From Casuarina equisetifolia (lineage: Eukaryota > Streptophyta > Magnoliopsida > Fagales > Casuarinaceae), in assembly GCA_028551475.1 (NCBI GenBank), contig CM052361.1:7881501-7945500 (forward strand): 64,000 nucleotides of DNA, written 5' to 3'. The notes under the pieces were generated by a model that worked only from the letters and a program-made list of their open reading frames with translations, had not been told where the DNA came from and did no database searches. The first letter of the stretch is position 1. Every line of letters begins with the position of its first letter. Positions 47,262 through 60,324 of the stretch are shown here, one piece after another. Made by a program: the position numbers and the translations under genes.

Positions 47262-48493
47262 ATGGCAACAGCAGCAGTCGCGGAGAGCAGATGGAGCATG
47301 GCATCCCTAAGGTCGGCACTGCCTCCAGTGCCAGCGATTCCCCGTACTCCCCCTTCCTTTCGGGTACCGCCTGCTGCATTCCGACCGCTACCGTCATCGT
47401 CTCTCAGTCTCTCCCGTCGTCCTAGAACCCAGGCGCTTGGGGTTTCTTACACGGGTCTCTGTCCGCTAAATCCTCTCATGTCCATTGGACTCTGTGGTAA
47501 GTTAACTAGTCCCATTTCTCTACCTTCCCTTTTCTATCTGGATTTTTTGCATCGCTTCCTCTCAGCTTATAAAAAGTTATATTATTCTGCTTCAATCTCT
47601 ACAGAAACACAATTTTAGTTTGTTATGAACTCTTTTTTTTTTTCCTGTGTAATTGTCTTCCTGTCGAATTCCCTACTGACATTGTGAAATTTTTAATTTT
47701 GCCCTGTTGAACTGTTATCCATCTGAATGTCCATTGGCTCCTGCTGTAAGTTATCTTGTCCCATTTCTCTATCTTCTCTTTTCCATCTGGATTTTTTGCA
47801 TCTTTCTCTTAATCAGCTTATACAAAGTTAGATTATTTGTCTTCGATCTCTACAGAAATACAATTTTAGTTTGTCATGTACTCCTTTTTTTTTCTGCGTA
47901 ATTGGGGTTCCTTTTGAATTCCGTACCGACGCTGTAAAGTTTTTAATTTTGCCCTGTTGAACTAATATCCATCTGTCTATCCCATACTTAAGCCTGGATG
48001 TTTATCCCTCGTTTCGCATTTGTGGAAGTAACATTTATCACAAATGGAATTTGCTCCTTAACGACTTCTATGTCTTCTCGCAGAATCCACTAGTTATGAA
48101 GATAATTTCACCATTATTGATAGTGGTTGCCGGATTTTCGCCATGAGACATGGCAGGCGAGTGCCTAAACTCAACAGGCCTCCTGACCAACGGCGGGCTC
48201 TCCTGCGGGGCCTCACCACTCAGCTCCTTAAACATGGTCGGATCAAAACCACCAGGGCAAGGGCAAGCGCTATGAGGAAGTATGTTGACAAGATGATCAC
48301 ACTAGCTAAGGATGGGTCTCTTCATAAAAGGAGACAGGCTCTGGGGTTTATCTATGAAAAGCAAATTGTGCATGCACTATTTGCGGAGGTGCAAGACAGG
48401 TATGGGGAAAGAAATGGCGGGTATACAAGAATCATTAGAACGCTCCCAAGGCGAGGGGACAATGCACCCATGGCATATATCGAACTTGTTTAG
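47262..48493 (+). CDS. RPL17: plastid ribosomal protein bL17
   Basis: Two exons: 47262-47496 and 48084-48493; 214 residues, phase 1 junction. Residues 1 to about 90 are Ala/Ser/Pro/Arg-rich with few acids, starting [11 protein letters not shown], as expected for a chloroplast transit peptide. The bL17 domain begins at M99 ([21 protein letters not shown]). It contains [38 protein letters not shown] and the C-terminal [20 protein letters not shown]. bL17 binds 23S rRNA near the exit tunnel of the 50S subunit. The [18 protein letters not shown] ending matches the plastid form rather than the mitochondrial one. 47262 is the first ATG in this frame; an overlapping 118-codon frame in another phase starts upstream at 47069. 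Confidence 0.94.
47481..47965 (+). repeat. tandem duplication across the RPL17 exon 1/intron 1 junction
   Basis: Two copies with a period of 249 bases, starting tccattgg at 47481 and 47730. Each includes a gtaagtta donor-like site, the ctggattttttgcat phrase and the acaattttagtttgt phrase. The second copy lies inside intron 1. Confidence 0.85.
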
Positions 48494-49491
48494 GCGGTAA
48501 TCGTCTCTGAAGCGAATTCATGCACTTCTGCCAGTACCTGTGTAGGTTTCAGATAGGAGTGTTCGGTCGAAGGTGTGGATTTTCAATTTTTCTAGTCCAA
48601 CAAAATGGACATATTTATGAATGTTTGTTCATTGCCAGTGATTTAGCTGCTTACACTCTGATTGAATCTTTTGAAATGTTCGATTTTTTAGTTCCGTGAA
48701 CTGATTGACTGGTTATTAACACATGTGAATTGTAGGTACAATTAGGGAAGGAACATATCTCAACTTTCTTGTATGGCTGAATACATAATGTTTTGTGGTT
48801 TCATCCATTATGTTTGGTTGAGTCCTAAAAGATATGCTGCCTTTTGTTTCTCTTGCTTTTTTTACCAATCCTTTCCCCTCCTGACTTTTGCCACATTAAC
48901 TATTGGTATTTTCCTTTTTCACTGGTAAGACTAGAACCCAAGCAATACCGATCCCTATCCAAGGTCCAACAACACATTTATGATAGCAATTTAATGATGT
49001 TGATACCGGACATCCAAATTTCCTTCGCACCCCATGCTTCCCTACTGGTTTTGCTTCACTTTCCGAAGATTCATTGTTTGCACGACTATTTGTCATCCTC
49101 ACATCACTCTACATATAAACTTTTATTTTCAGTACATTCATTCTATCAACCATTGCTCCTGAACTATAAGCATTCTACACTGTACAGTTTGTCTTGAACA
49201 AAGATTTAGGTACATCCTTGAAAAGCTTTTCTCGACATGAAAGTGTTTCGGCAATTCCTGGCAAATGCTAAATGGCTACCTGATCTCTTACAGTTATTCT
49301 GTTTCTCCTACATTGTTGGCTTAATACATACTCATAATTCAATGTCAGGAAATGGAAAAACCTTTTAGGAGATTAGTAAGTATTTTCAATCATAAAAACA
49401 ATTGCCATATACTTCACATCATGAGTATCCTGTGAATCAGCTTCTCTAAGATCTTGATTTTGGAAGGTTGGATTTTGTTATCACGTGATAA

Positions 49492-50085
49492 CCAATTAAT
49501 TGATATTTTGATTGATGACGGGTCAAAGAAACCTGGGACCTAATCTGGGACATCATTCATTATCTAAAAAGGGATGTGTTATGTCGAGTGTGTGGCTGAT
49601 AAAGGAGGGAATATTGTATTGATGATATTAGATATGTCACCTTGGAAGAATTCTAGAAATACGTTTTTGAAATATAAGCGAAGAAGTGGGTAAAACAATG
49701 CCAAGTGTGGCTATTAGTGCAAGGAACTTATTTTGTGGGACGAAGGGGGTGATGGGAGGTATGGTTTTCTCAGAGTTAATTGACATTTTGATCGATGTCG
49801 TTCAGAGAAACCTGGGACCTAATCTGGGACATCAATCATTGTCTGGAAAGGGATGTGTTATGTCGAGTGTGTGGCTGATAATAGAGGGTAATATTGTATG
49901 GATGATATTAGATGTGTCACCTCGGAAGGATTCTAGAAATACGTTTTTGATATGGTGGATTAGTGAGGAAATATAAGCGACGAAGTGGGTGCAACAGTGC
50001 CAGGTTTGGCTATTAGTGGAAGGAACTTATTTTTGGGGACGAAGAGGGTGGTGGGAGGTATGGTTTTCTTAGACTTATTTACTAG
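49492..50085 (+). repeat. tandem duplication, period about 280-298 bases
   Basis: Two copies sharing cctgggacctaatctgggac (49532 and 49811), ttctagaaatacgtttttga (49651 and 49931) and the gaggtatggttttct phrase. A 17-base insertion in copy 2 changes the period from 280 to 298. Confidence 0.85.
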
Positions 50086-52867
50086 ATTTTAGTAGTTTGG
50101 AACCCGACCTACCTCTATAACTTCCTTGGGCCTCATTTTTCTATACTCGGTTTCTCCATACACTTCACAGGTCTGGAAACTAAGGTGCTTTAATTTTTTC
50201 CTGATACTATTTGCAATTACTGGAAAGTTTGAGGATGGCATTTGTGGACTTCGATTATTGTTTTTTGGCTAATTTGATTCTTTGTTTATATTGAGCTTTT
50301 GAAGTGCAGTGGCTTTAACCTTGATCTTCTTGTCCTTCACTTCCCTTTACTTTCCTCAAAGGTATTTTACCACTGACTCAGTAAGTTTAAGATACTCTTT
50401 GCCTGGAAACCATGTGTTGTTGGCTGGGTCAGATGATCATTTAACCTGTTTTTATTTGTTTACAACTAGTTATGCAGAATCTAACTCACAGCAACATGGC
50501 CAACGTACAGATTTAAGAAATTCAAGGCCTTGACATGCCCATGAGAAATATCTATTAGAGTGACCAAATCAACTAAATTTTCATCTGACCCGGAACATTT
50601 TAATTCAGATCTGGTGTTCAGGCATTAGAAAAGCCGTGCCCGTAACTCGGGATTTGAATATATGGGGTCCCAAATTTCTTTAATCTTGAGGGCCGGGTGT
50701 GTTTTGAAGTTCTAATGTCTGAAGATTTTCTACTCTGACAAATGACTTTTAACTTTTTCCTTAGTCTCTGTGGGATACTAACCTTTCCTTGGAGAGTCCA
50801 GTCAAACCAATCTTCATGATCTTTCTCTCCTGTCACCTAAACTTCTAAACGAACACGGAATTTGCTTTCTAGATATTTTACACGGGGTTGCACAGTGTCG
50901 CACTGGCCAATTTTTCCACATTCCAACTCAGAGGAGTAGATCTGTCGGTGGAATGCTCCCCCATGGGGGTTAATTTTGACTGGGCCACTTTTCCCATATT
51001 CCATGTCAAGGTGTAAACTTGTCAGTAGAATGCTCAAACGTGGAAATATTGGTCTTGCCAGGCGTGTTGGACGGTGGTGACTGATAATGAAAGAGCTGCA
51101 ATCCGGCAGTGCTAATGGATTTGATTGCGGCCCTGTTCATACACAGATTCAGCCATTGGGAATTGTATCTGATTGTGACTTTGCGAGTGGCTTTTCATGC
51201 CGACGAAAAGAAGAAAGGACGAGTTAATGCAGTATAAGGCATCTGGCAGGAGTTTAAAGCCCTGGAATCCGCAAAGCTAAAAGATCCTGCGAAGGTCATT
51301 CACTGAGAAACTCAACTTTCACGCCTTTCCCTCACCTAGTCATTTGAAAGTAAAATTCCTTGTCACCGGATGGGACTTTCCGCCTAAGCAGAAATTCTCG
51401 CCAAGCTGTGGGCAGATGAACAGGGAAAAAGACGTTCCAACCAGGAGTATAGATTCAAAGGGACCTCATGTCTGCTTTGTGAGGCGTCCTGTAATAAATG
51501 CGCACGAAACAGTGAGACATAGAAAAGAAAAAGGCATTGCTTGAAGCGTTAAAATTTTTGTTATTCATGTGGTTGGGAGCCACTGGTAATGGAAGGACAT
51601 TTGGAAATTTTGGGATCTTCTACTTCCACTAAGGGCTACACAAAACAGAGATGATTGTGTGCGAGAACAAATCCGTTGACTTCATAATCTGTAAAGAATG
51701 ATTCTTTTGAGGAACTGCGGTTAAGAGTTAAACCTTTGAATAAACTCAGTCGAGTACATCTTTTCTCTCGTCTAATAAGGTCCCTACTCAAAGCAGCATG
51801 TTTTGGCATTGCCTTTGCATCAACCCCACTACCTCTTTTTAACCTCAAATACCAAAAAAAATCATAATTGAACACCATTAAAAATGCTTACAAATACAAA
51901 AGAGAATAATCTGTAGAATATTCATTTGATATACCTAAAATATAGATCAATCTAACCTTACCCAGTCTTTATTTTAAATTCCCAACAAGATTGTACGAGA
52001 ATCCAATAGTAAGTCTTCCTTCTCTCATGTAAGCAGCCGATTTGCTATGTTTTTATCATCCAACTGTCACAAGGATTAAAAACAAGAGATAATATCGGAG
52101 GTAACGTTGGATTTGATGGACTTACGGATTAGGTCGTCTCTCTATTCCCCACCTTGCAAGCCGAAGTACGCGCAGAGTTTATTGGCTTAGTCTGTGCACG
52201 TAATAATCAGCACAAAATTAGAAATAAGAGGCTCCATCATCAATGGAGACTCCTAATATATGTTATCTATCCCTCTCCGTCTCTGGATATGCTATCTAAA
52301 TACATAAAACAAATGCCCAAAAAGAAAGTCAGAAGGGTGGCGCTTTGATATGACCCTTAGGGAGACGCAGGAGCGCGCACAAACCGCCCAACCCAATCAC
52401 TCTACTTTCTAGCCTATCAGCTACTCCAACCAAAAAAAATAAATAAATTAAGTAACCCAGCACCAAATGCTCGAAACAAAATATCTGGGCTCCAGACTTT
52501 GTCTGCACCGCGGAATGCTCCTCAGCCACACAAATATTATTCCTAGTATTTATTTTTACCGGCCTTGGAAGTAAAGATACGGCTGATGTTGATCTCTTAT
52601 CATTGTCCTTCAATTTACTAACCCTAAATATTTGCCTTGTCATGTTGCATTGCGGACCATTACACACCACCCCTTTTCCCTCTTGCTTCATCCTTTATTT
52701 TTTATTTCAAGTTTTATCTCCGTCCGATCGACAAACGTGTCACATCATGTGATGGGTGCCGCACTCGGCATACCATGTTTTAATTTTCATTGGTGTCGTT
52801 TAACGGCTGATCACGCAACGTATTCTACTGTGGGCCACCAACCTAAGCTAAAATTCCAAACGGGGGA

Positions 52868-52874
52868 TATAAAT
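52868..52874 (+). promoter_or_regulatory. TATA box candidate for the second LOR gene
   Basis: TATAAAT, 158-164 bases upstream of the start codon. Confidence 0.4.
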
Positions 52875-53031
52875 TATAAGGGGGAATACGTTGGTTACTT
52901 GCTCGAGGTCATCGAGGAGAAAAGTAATATAGCAGAGGCTTTTGTTCTTCGCCCTCTTTGCACACTCGCTCTGTCTGCAGAATACATCGCCGATTGGATC
53001 ACGGTGTTGGATGCAGTTTGAGTTTCCAAGA

Positions 53032-53811
53032 ATGACAAAGGTATACCCCAACGGCGTCTCTGAAAGGCTGAAGGCCGAGGGAAAAGGGAACGGGAACGGG
53101 AACGAGAACGGGAAGGGGGTTGGGGAAATCCTGACAGTGTGGAAGAAGTCTCTTCTGTTCAACTGTAGCGGCTTCACGGTGTTCGACTCCAAGGGGAATC
53201 TGGTGTTCAGAGTAGATAACTACATGGCCGGCAATAAGGGGGAGATTGTTCTCATGGACGGTGCCGGGAAGCCTCTTCTCACCATCCGCCGAAAGGTATG
53301 TTAATATATCTATGCTTTGGCTCTTTGAATTTATACTAGTCGATTGGATTATGACTGACGGATGTTGTTTGATGTGTGTGATCATCAGAGGCTGAGCTTT
53401 GGGGACAACTGGCTGGTGTATGAAGGAGAGACGACCGTGAATCCCCGATTTTTGGTGAGAAAGCACGTGAATATCCTCAACTCAAAGTGCTTGGCTCACG
53501 TTAGCTCAGGCTGTAGCGGCCGCAGCGTCAACGCTGAGGAAAGCGGAAGTAGCGGCGCATCGTCGTCGAGCAGCGGCAAGAGCGATCTGTATCAGATCGA
53601 GGGTTCCTACTCCCAAAGATGCTGCCTGGTGTTAGACAGAAAGAGGAGACAAGTGGCGGAGATCAAGCGGAAGGAGTCGGTGGGAGGAGTGGCCTTCGGC
53701 GTCGACGTATTCCGCCTCATTGTACAGCCCGACATCGACGCGCCGCTCGCCATGGCATTCGTCATCCTTCTCGACCAGATGTTTGGATCTTCCAGGCGCC
53801 TTTCCGCTTAA
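53032..53811 (+). CDS. LURP-one-related (LOR, DUF567) protein, second gene
   Basis: Two exons: 53032-53295 and 53389-53811; 228 residues, phase 0 junction after the TIRRK motif, the same intron position as in the other LOR gene. Tubby-C-like fold features: LTVWKKSLLFNCSGFTVFDS, NLVFRVDNY, EIVLMDGAGKPLLTIRRK, LYQIEGSYSQRCCLVLDRKR and LIVQPDIDAPLAMAFVILLD. Two low-complexity inserts stand out: a GNGNGNENG stretch near residue 19 encoded by gggaac hexamers, and a Ser/Gly-rich loop (SGSSGASSSSSGKS) between the two halves. ATG 53032 gives the family-like start MTKVYP; the longer frame upstream (from 52942) looks like leader. Related to but clearly diverged from the gene at 25.5 kb. Likely role in stress or defence, unproven. 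Confidence 0.93.
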
Positions 53812-56582
53812 TCAGATTCCACCTCAAGCAGTTGGATCAAACCGATCTACCATTCTTCATCAGCCACACATCCTACTCTCCGCGATGTACAGCTACCGCC
53901 GCCGCCGCCGCCGTCTCGTTTTTCCTCTTTTTTTTTTTTAATATTTATTTTTAATTTTCCTTTTTTAATGGATATAATATACCACTTCGCGATCCTTCGC
54001 TTTTGATTTCTGGGTTCCTGTCCCAGTGCCCCCATCCTCTCTCCCTCTCTCTCTTTTTTTTTTTTGGGAGCTTGGTTTTTTCTTTAATATACCAGGCTTC
54101 ATGCGGGGATGGTTGTAATTCTTCCAAAAAGAGCAAAATGTAAGTTTTTTCTTTTTCTTTTTCTTTTTTGATCATGTAGATGATTTGGATCCTTTCCAAT
54201 ATCGTCCCAGCAACAGATTTAGAAAATAAAAAAAATAAAAAAAGGAAATGAAGAGTTTTAGTTCGTATAATTATTGTGTTCAATTTTATTACTATTAATA
54301 AAATTTATTAAGATATTATCTGTGCAGTTACGGCTCCGTCGTGTAACGTTTTTGTTATTTTTCTCTATCGTCGAGAAGGCATGACAGCGGATCCGTCTAC
54401 CAGATAACAATTTCACAAAAAAATAATTCTCATTTTTCTTGTAGACTGGTGCGTAGAAAACACTTATCAATGGAAAAATCGTTTGGCAAAATGAACTTGT
54501 GAAGCTTGTTTTTCCCATCTGAAACGTCTACCTCCTCTTGATGCCTCCTCACTTCGCCTACTGCGGCCAAACATTGTGCCTTTCTATTCTTATATTTTAT
54601 TTGCTTATGGTTTTAGGATTAATTTAAGTTAATCATTGACGTGCATATATACGTAGATGACATTCTATCCACAGAAAGAAATAACCAAATGGACTAAAAC
54701 TCACTAATGAAGTTTAGATTTGTCTTCTCAAAATGTTAAATATGAAACTAACTCTACTCTTTGCCGACTAGCTCAGGGCTCAGCATTTATTACATTAAAT
54801 TCGTATACCCCGTGGTCTTTCTTCCTATTGGGTGCAATTTGACCCACTCCAATGGTCACTTGATTGATATTTTAAGCGTCCTGCGGTAAAGGTAGTGGGT
54901 AGATATGGCTGGTCACCTTTTCTCCATCTTCAAGAAATGAAAATGGTTGCAACTTGGATTTAATTTTGTTAAAATAACATGGATGGTGAGATGCATGAAG
55001 ATATGGTCATTTTAGTTTAATCTGACCTCCCTCGTGTAGTAGGAGAGTAACCTAATCAAAATATCATTTACGCATTAATAAAGCTATGTCGTTGATATAT
55101 TAGATCCACAATCTGCTAAGTATTGAGCTCAAATCCAGAATCAATCCCAGTGCACAAACGTTTAACGACCCGGTCAAGGTCCAAATGCCTAATCCTGACT
55201 TCCAATTTCATGATAATAGAAAGTTGATCGAGTCTTTTGGACGGACCCATACTTCAAGGGATGCCAAGTTGAGTCAACCCCAATTACATTGACTCGAAAG
55301 CTTTTCTTTAATGGCAAAAATCTTGTGAGCGAGCGAGAGAGAGAACAAACAGAAAGATCCGCAGCACCGTCCTACGGCTGTCTTCTTCCCCTTTGATACT
55401 GACATTAGACTCGCACGGCTTCTTAAAGATCCGACTCTTTTGTTGCTATGTACAACAATAACAGAGGCCATTGAGTTTTCTATACAACGTTTGTTGACTT
55501 GCCTTGGAGCAATACAAAACTGCTTACATACGACCATTTCTTGCTAACCTGTCTCTTTCCCTTTCACGGTATTGCTCGTTGATTGGTTATATTTCGGCCA
55601 ACCTCGCGATCTTGCAAAGGTCAAGTTCTATGGCGTCGAGCTTAACGAGATTGTAAACAATGAAGATCACGGGTACAAGGCACTGGTTACTGGTTCGGGA
55701 AAGAAGTCTTCGGGTAGGCCAAACAAAAAGATGGCCAGTGGGGAGACAGACAAAAAGGGTTTGTGTAAAGAGCCGCTGGACCCAACAGAAGATTACTCAT
55801 CGGGTATGGGCTTTCCCATATTAGAAATGAAAGTCCATGTTAGAGGGCCATCAAAAGGGATGAATACCCATTTCAAGTCCGGGAGCAGTTCTCGCCGTAC
55901 AGGTTTTCTTCCGTTTTTATACTTTTGAAGTTTAATAACTTGAAGAAAAAAGTGTATGAAGTCACGGGATGAGCGATGCACCGACCGTCCTTATTTAGAA
56001 CGGAAGAAAAAAGGCAAAGAAAGAAGAGGAAACGTAAGGGCAAAATAAAATGGAAAGAGAGGAAGAGGGTACAGTGCATGTTCCTAAGGGGCCTGACGTA
56101 ACCCGGAAGTGGGTGGGAAATGACATGTGAAGGTAACTAAGCTTGGGAAGGAAAAGGCATGCTTCTCGTTTTTAAGTTTCATTATCGTGTGACATTTCTA
56201 AGCATGTCTAGTGACATGGGCTTGGTTTAAAAGGTCAACGGGTTGAGTAGTAAGCTTCTTTATATGAATAGGTCTTTTTAATGTAAGAAAAGCCTATATG
56301 AAAAAGTTCATGACATTTTTTCTTGCTTAAATTTATGTTATCTTCAATATGATAAAGTTCATTATCTCTTCTAACACTAAAGGATAATAATTACAAAGCT
56401 ACTAAATTGGGTTTGCATTTGAACTCTAATATAAAGTATCACAAGTTTGAATTTCATTCGAAAAGGTTAATCTAAAGAAAAGAACAATCAAACTCTTTTA
56501 TATGACTATAGTATCCTACTTACCTTCTTCATATAGGAAAAGTTTGTGACATTAGTGACTATATGTGGTCTCAGTGTAACTA
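53812..56582. other. intergenic, no gene supported
   Basis: Starts with the LOR 3' region, including gccgcc triplets and long T runs at 53928-54066. An unassigned 118-codon frame at 55572-55928 has no recognised family. Nothing else is supported. Confidence 0.5.
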
Positions 56583-57124
56583 ACCTGCTCCTGCGAGTTG
56601 TCATTGGCTATCTACATTTGTGATTGTACGTGACATGTTGCCATTGGGTATCTATATTTGGTGGTGGGAACAATGTTTACAGCTTTAGTTTGAATCTAAT
56701 CATTAAATTTATTGACGTAAATGGGTATGTACAATTATTGTTATACGATACATTTTGAATTTAGACACTAAATTCAATGTCCAACACATGAGTTTACATG
56801 TGTTGCATTGGGTTATGCATCTAATGTGTAGCCAACAATTGTGGAGTGTTAGTGAACAAAAGATTAATGGACCACTAATTTGGGTAGTGGTCCATTTGGA
56901 TTAAAGTATGAAGCCTTGCGATGTAAGGATGAGAAATTATGGTTGGTACAATGAAAGTGATGGCTATGGACATTATGGTAGTGCGTGTAACATATAATGT
57001 ATTATGTCGTGACACCTGATACGTGTAGAAAGTGATGTATCATTGTACTCAATTGGTATATGTGACAGAATGTGAGTTGGTAATGATAATAAAAGTTGGG
57101 CATTGTACAAAACATTGCCTTTGT

Positions 57125-57164
<40 letters not shown>

Positions 57165-57842
57165 ATGGGCAGTTTTTTTGGGCCCATGATTTATTGGATT
57201 CGATTATGAAAGAATGGGCCGATGTAACTTGGTTGTGTATTTTCGATAGTTAATAGACTACGTGGTCTTACATGTGTGTGCATATTGGGCATTGGTAGAA
57301 CAAATGTGGTTTTGCCGAAGTTATTCTGGTTATATTTCAATACTATTTGGTTGGTTTATTCTGAACATTGCAACATTTCTGCCAACAAATGTATTTTGCA
57401 TTGAAGTAATGTTTGCATGTTGAATTTCTATAATGTTCAAAATTCATAGATAATAATAATGAAATAATGTTTCAATGTTGAATTTCTATTACGTTTAAAA
57501 CTTATAGGTAATAATAATGGGGTTTTAGGTTAATTAGGGTGAGCTTGCCTATATACTTTAGCTGTGTTAAAGATTCTTCTTTGGCCAATGTTGGGTAATA
57601 GGAGCTGGTTAAGCTTAGATCATTTATGTCGAATGCGAATGAGTGTTTGAGTGTTTGCGTATGGTAGGTGATAGTTATATGTTTAATCCTCCGTGCGCGT
57701 AGTGCACTTGTGATTACTTGTTTGTGGGAGAAATTTGTGCTCACACACTTATACTAGACTATACCCTGTGAAAACTTTATAATATGGTTAGGTGTTAATG
57801 TGAGTTACAAGAGTTATGATAGGAGTAGACTATATAATATTA
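56583..57842 (+). repeat. 1.27-kb repeat unit, copy 1
   Basis: The most complete unit. Landmarks in order: the ctgctcctgc start, a perfect 10-base palindrome TTGAATTTAG-aca-CTAAATTCAA (about 56753), the gggcattgtacaa box (57098), an (AT)n run, the tttttttgggccca box, and the aattcatag-taataataatg phrase. No coding capacity. Confidence 0.8.
57129..57162. repeat. (AT)n microsatellite
   Basis: About 17 AT units within repeat copy 1. Shorter AT runs sit at the same place in copy 2 (58410) and copy 4 (63594). Confidence 0.9.
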
Positions 57843-58475
57843 CTAGCCTGCTCTTGCAAGCTGCAACACAGCGAGCTGCCATTGGCTATCAACGTTTGTG
57901 ACTGCTACGTGTTATGTCGCCATTAGGTATCTATATTTGGTGGCAGGGAACAATGTTTATACTTTAGTTTGAATTTAATCATTAAATTCATTGGTGCACA
58001 TGAGTATGTACAATTGTCGTTATACAATACATTTTGAATTTAGACACTAAATTCAATGTCCGACACATAGGTTTACATGTGTTGTATTAGATTATGTGCC
58101 AAGTGTGTGGCCAACAATTATGGAGTGTCAGCAAACACAAAATTAGTAGACCATTGATTTGGGTAGTGGTCCATTTGGATTAAAGTAGGAAGCCTTGTGA
58201 CGCAAGGGTGAGAAATCGTGGCTGGCATGATTATTTGAAAGTGATGATTGTGGACATTATAGTAGTTCGTGTAACATGTGATGTATTATATTGTGACATC
58301 GGTACGTGTAGAAAGTGATGTATCACTGTGCTCAACTAGTAAGTGTGACAAAATATAAGCTGGCAATGGTAATAAAAGTTATGTATTGTACAAAGCATTG
58401 TTTTTGTACGATATATATATATATATAAATGTATATATGTCGATAGGCCAGTTTTTTTGGGCCCATCAACACAAC
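57843..58475 (+). repeat. 1.27-kb repeat unit, copy 2, truncated
   Basis: Follows the copy 1 landmarks to just past the tttttttgggccca box, then stops abruptly where unrelated sequence begins. Confidence 0.8.
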
Positions 58476-60324
58476 AGGATTCGTTGAAGCAAACAACTTC
58501 AATAACAAGCTGAAAACTCCAACCACATTCAAATGACCTATTTTATGCTTTGTAAGAATCACATATTACAAGTCATCATATGCATTCAGCAAAGATGAAT
58601 CCCCATGGAGAGTAAACTATTAAGTCCAAGACACTAACATGAATGAAAGGGTTAATTTATGAACAATTCAAATGTCATTTAAAATGTCCACTTCCAACCA
58701 TGGAGGTGCCATCAAATAACACCCACTTAAAATAACCATAGACACCAACAAGTTTATTGTGGGTGACATAAAAGTATGGCGTTGTAGCGACGCACTAAAG
58801 CCAAATATACGAAACTCACGATTGGTTCAATGATGCTCGTCTATATCTTTACAGAGAACAAGATACACAATGCCAGGTATAACATTCTCCCAAATACAGT
58901 TTGAGAGAGCCACAAATGTGACTACACCATACCATGAACTTGACCATCTAGTTGGACTAGGAGACTCCGTCTCACAAACCGGTTCACAATCCACTGATAA
59001 CCAAAGCACCATATCATTCATAGTTGAGAAACTTACCCAATTCATTGTGTAAGCCTAAGTTGAAGTAGTACGTCAAGCATAAGCCGATTCAGCAGCTTGG
59101 CGTGTAAAATTCACATCAATGAAGATATAAGGAATGCACACGTTCTTAATCGATACAATCTTCAACTTAAACAATTTAATTTATTCCATTAAATGTACCT
59201 CAAGGATTGCTACAACAATCCTAGTCATCGTTTGATCTAAACAGTACCTGTTTTTTCCAATTTGATCTTAGTCAAATTTTTCATCTTAAATAGTAACAGT
59301 TTAACCATTACATGTAGTCACTAATGTGACTGTCGAATCTTGCAAAGGAAGTTTCAAAATAATTCAAATTTGAATTATCCAACTTCAAAGTACATTACAT
59401 AACTTTAATTCATACACACCTTTATTTCAAACAACGCACCACATCGATAATAGCCTAACAATAACTAATGGTAAAAACTTCATCTCATTCCAACGAACAA
59501 CATCAAAATAAGTAGTCAATTCTAAATGCATGATTGCCGTCATAGCTCTCATAAGTCCTTCTGACATTGAAAATACCTCATCAATTGAAGGCACAATCTC
59601 ATTAAGTTGTGCATCATGTACAATAATAAGTTGTGCAATCACAGAGAATATCACCGTAGAGGCCTTCAAGTCGACCACCATTTCTTCAACAATTGATGCA
59701 CCACTTTGCAACATGAAACATCCATTTATCCAGATCTTCTAGATTCTAATAGTATTGCTTCTGCAATTGCCTTGGGCAAGGCCCAAGCAAGGCACACCAA
59801 TCACAATCCCATGTCCTTTGCCATTACAAATCAGTTCAATCAACAACTTCGTCAGAAACATCCCACATTTCTTGTGCTCATAAGTTTGTTGACTCCATAA
59901 CTTCCTATACTTAGAACCACCGGAAGCACTACGCTTTTGACCATGACTGAAACCATACCCCGCCTTCTTCCATCCACCTCGTTTATAAACCATCTTTAAG
60001 TAAACAATGCTTGCAGAAAATAAACTCCAAATATTGCACAAATAAATGTGCATTAGACAAACAAATAATTTTGATGACTTCAAAGACCCTATGCACACTA
60101 ACCCAAAAAATGATCTTGCATACAACTTCAGATACCAAAAAAATGCCATACAACATGGACTGTTTAGCCCTAATTTATATCAATAAACTTGAACACACTT
60201 ACATAGAGTTCCTACCCATCTGTATGGGCTTACCTAGGCTTTTAAAAGCCCAAACCCAACGTAAGCCTTTCTACTTTCATAACAGGCCCAACTCTCCACA
60301 TTGAAAGCCCATATAGAGGCCCAA
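58476..60324. other. unrelated 1.85-kb block between repeat copies
   Basis: Flanked by repeat copies 2 and 3 and not part of the unit. Minus-strand frames at 59427-59714 and 59739-60149 are the longest, but no transposase, gag or other domain was recognised. It may be a decayed element or the original host sequence. Confidence 0.4.

Larger units (their letters stand above)
48494..53031. other. 4.5-kb intergenic, no gene recognised
   Basis: Open frames here (for example 48844-49197 and 52632-53021) have no recognisable domain or exon partner. Contains one tandem duplication and, at its right end, the promoter of the second LOR gene. Confidence 0.55.

Noticed and set aside
52632..53021. 129-codon frame upstream of the second LOR gene
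   Set aside because: Overlaps the promoter and TATA candidate and has no recognisable domain.
52999..53466. 155-codon frame antisense to the second LOR gene
   Set aside because: Shadow of a well-supported gene on the other strand.
55572..55928. 118-codon frame with Lys/Gly/Ser-rich composition
   Set aside because: No family recognised, no exon partner, no promoter evidence; cannot be supported as a gene.
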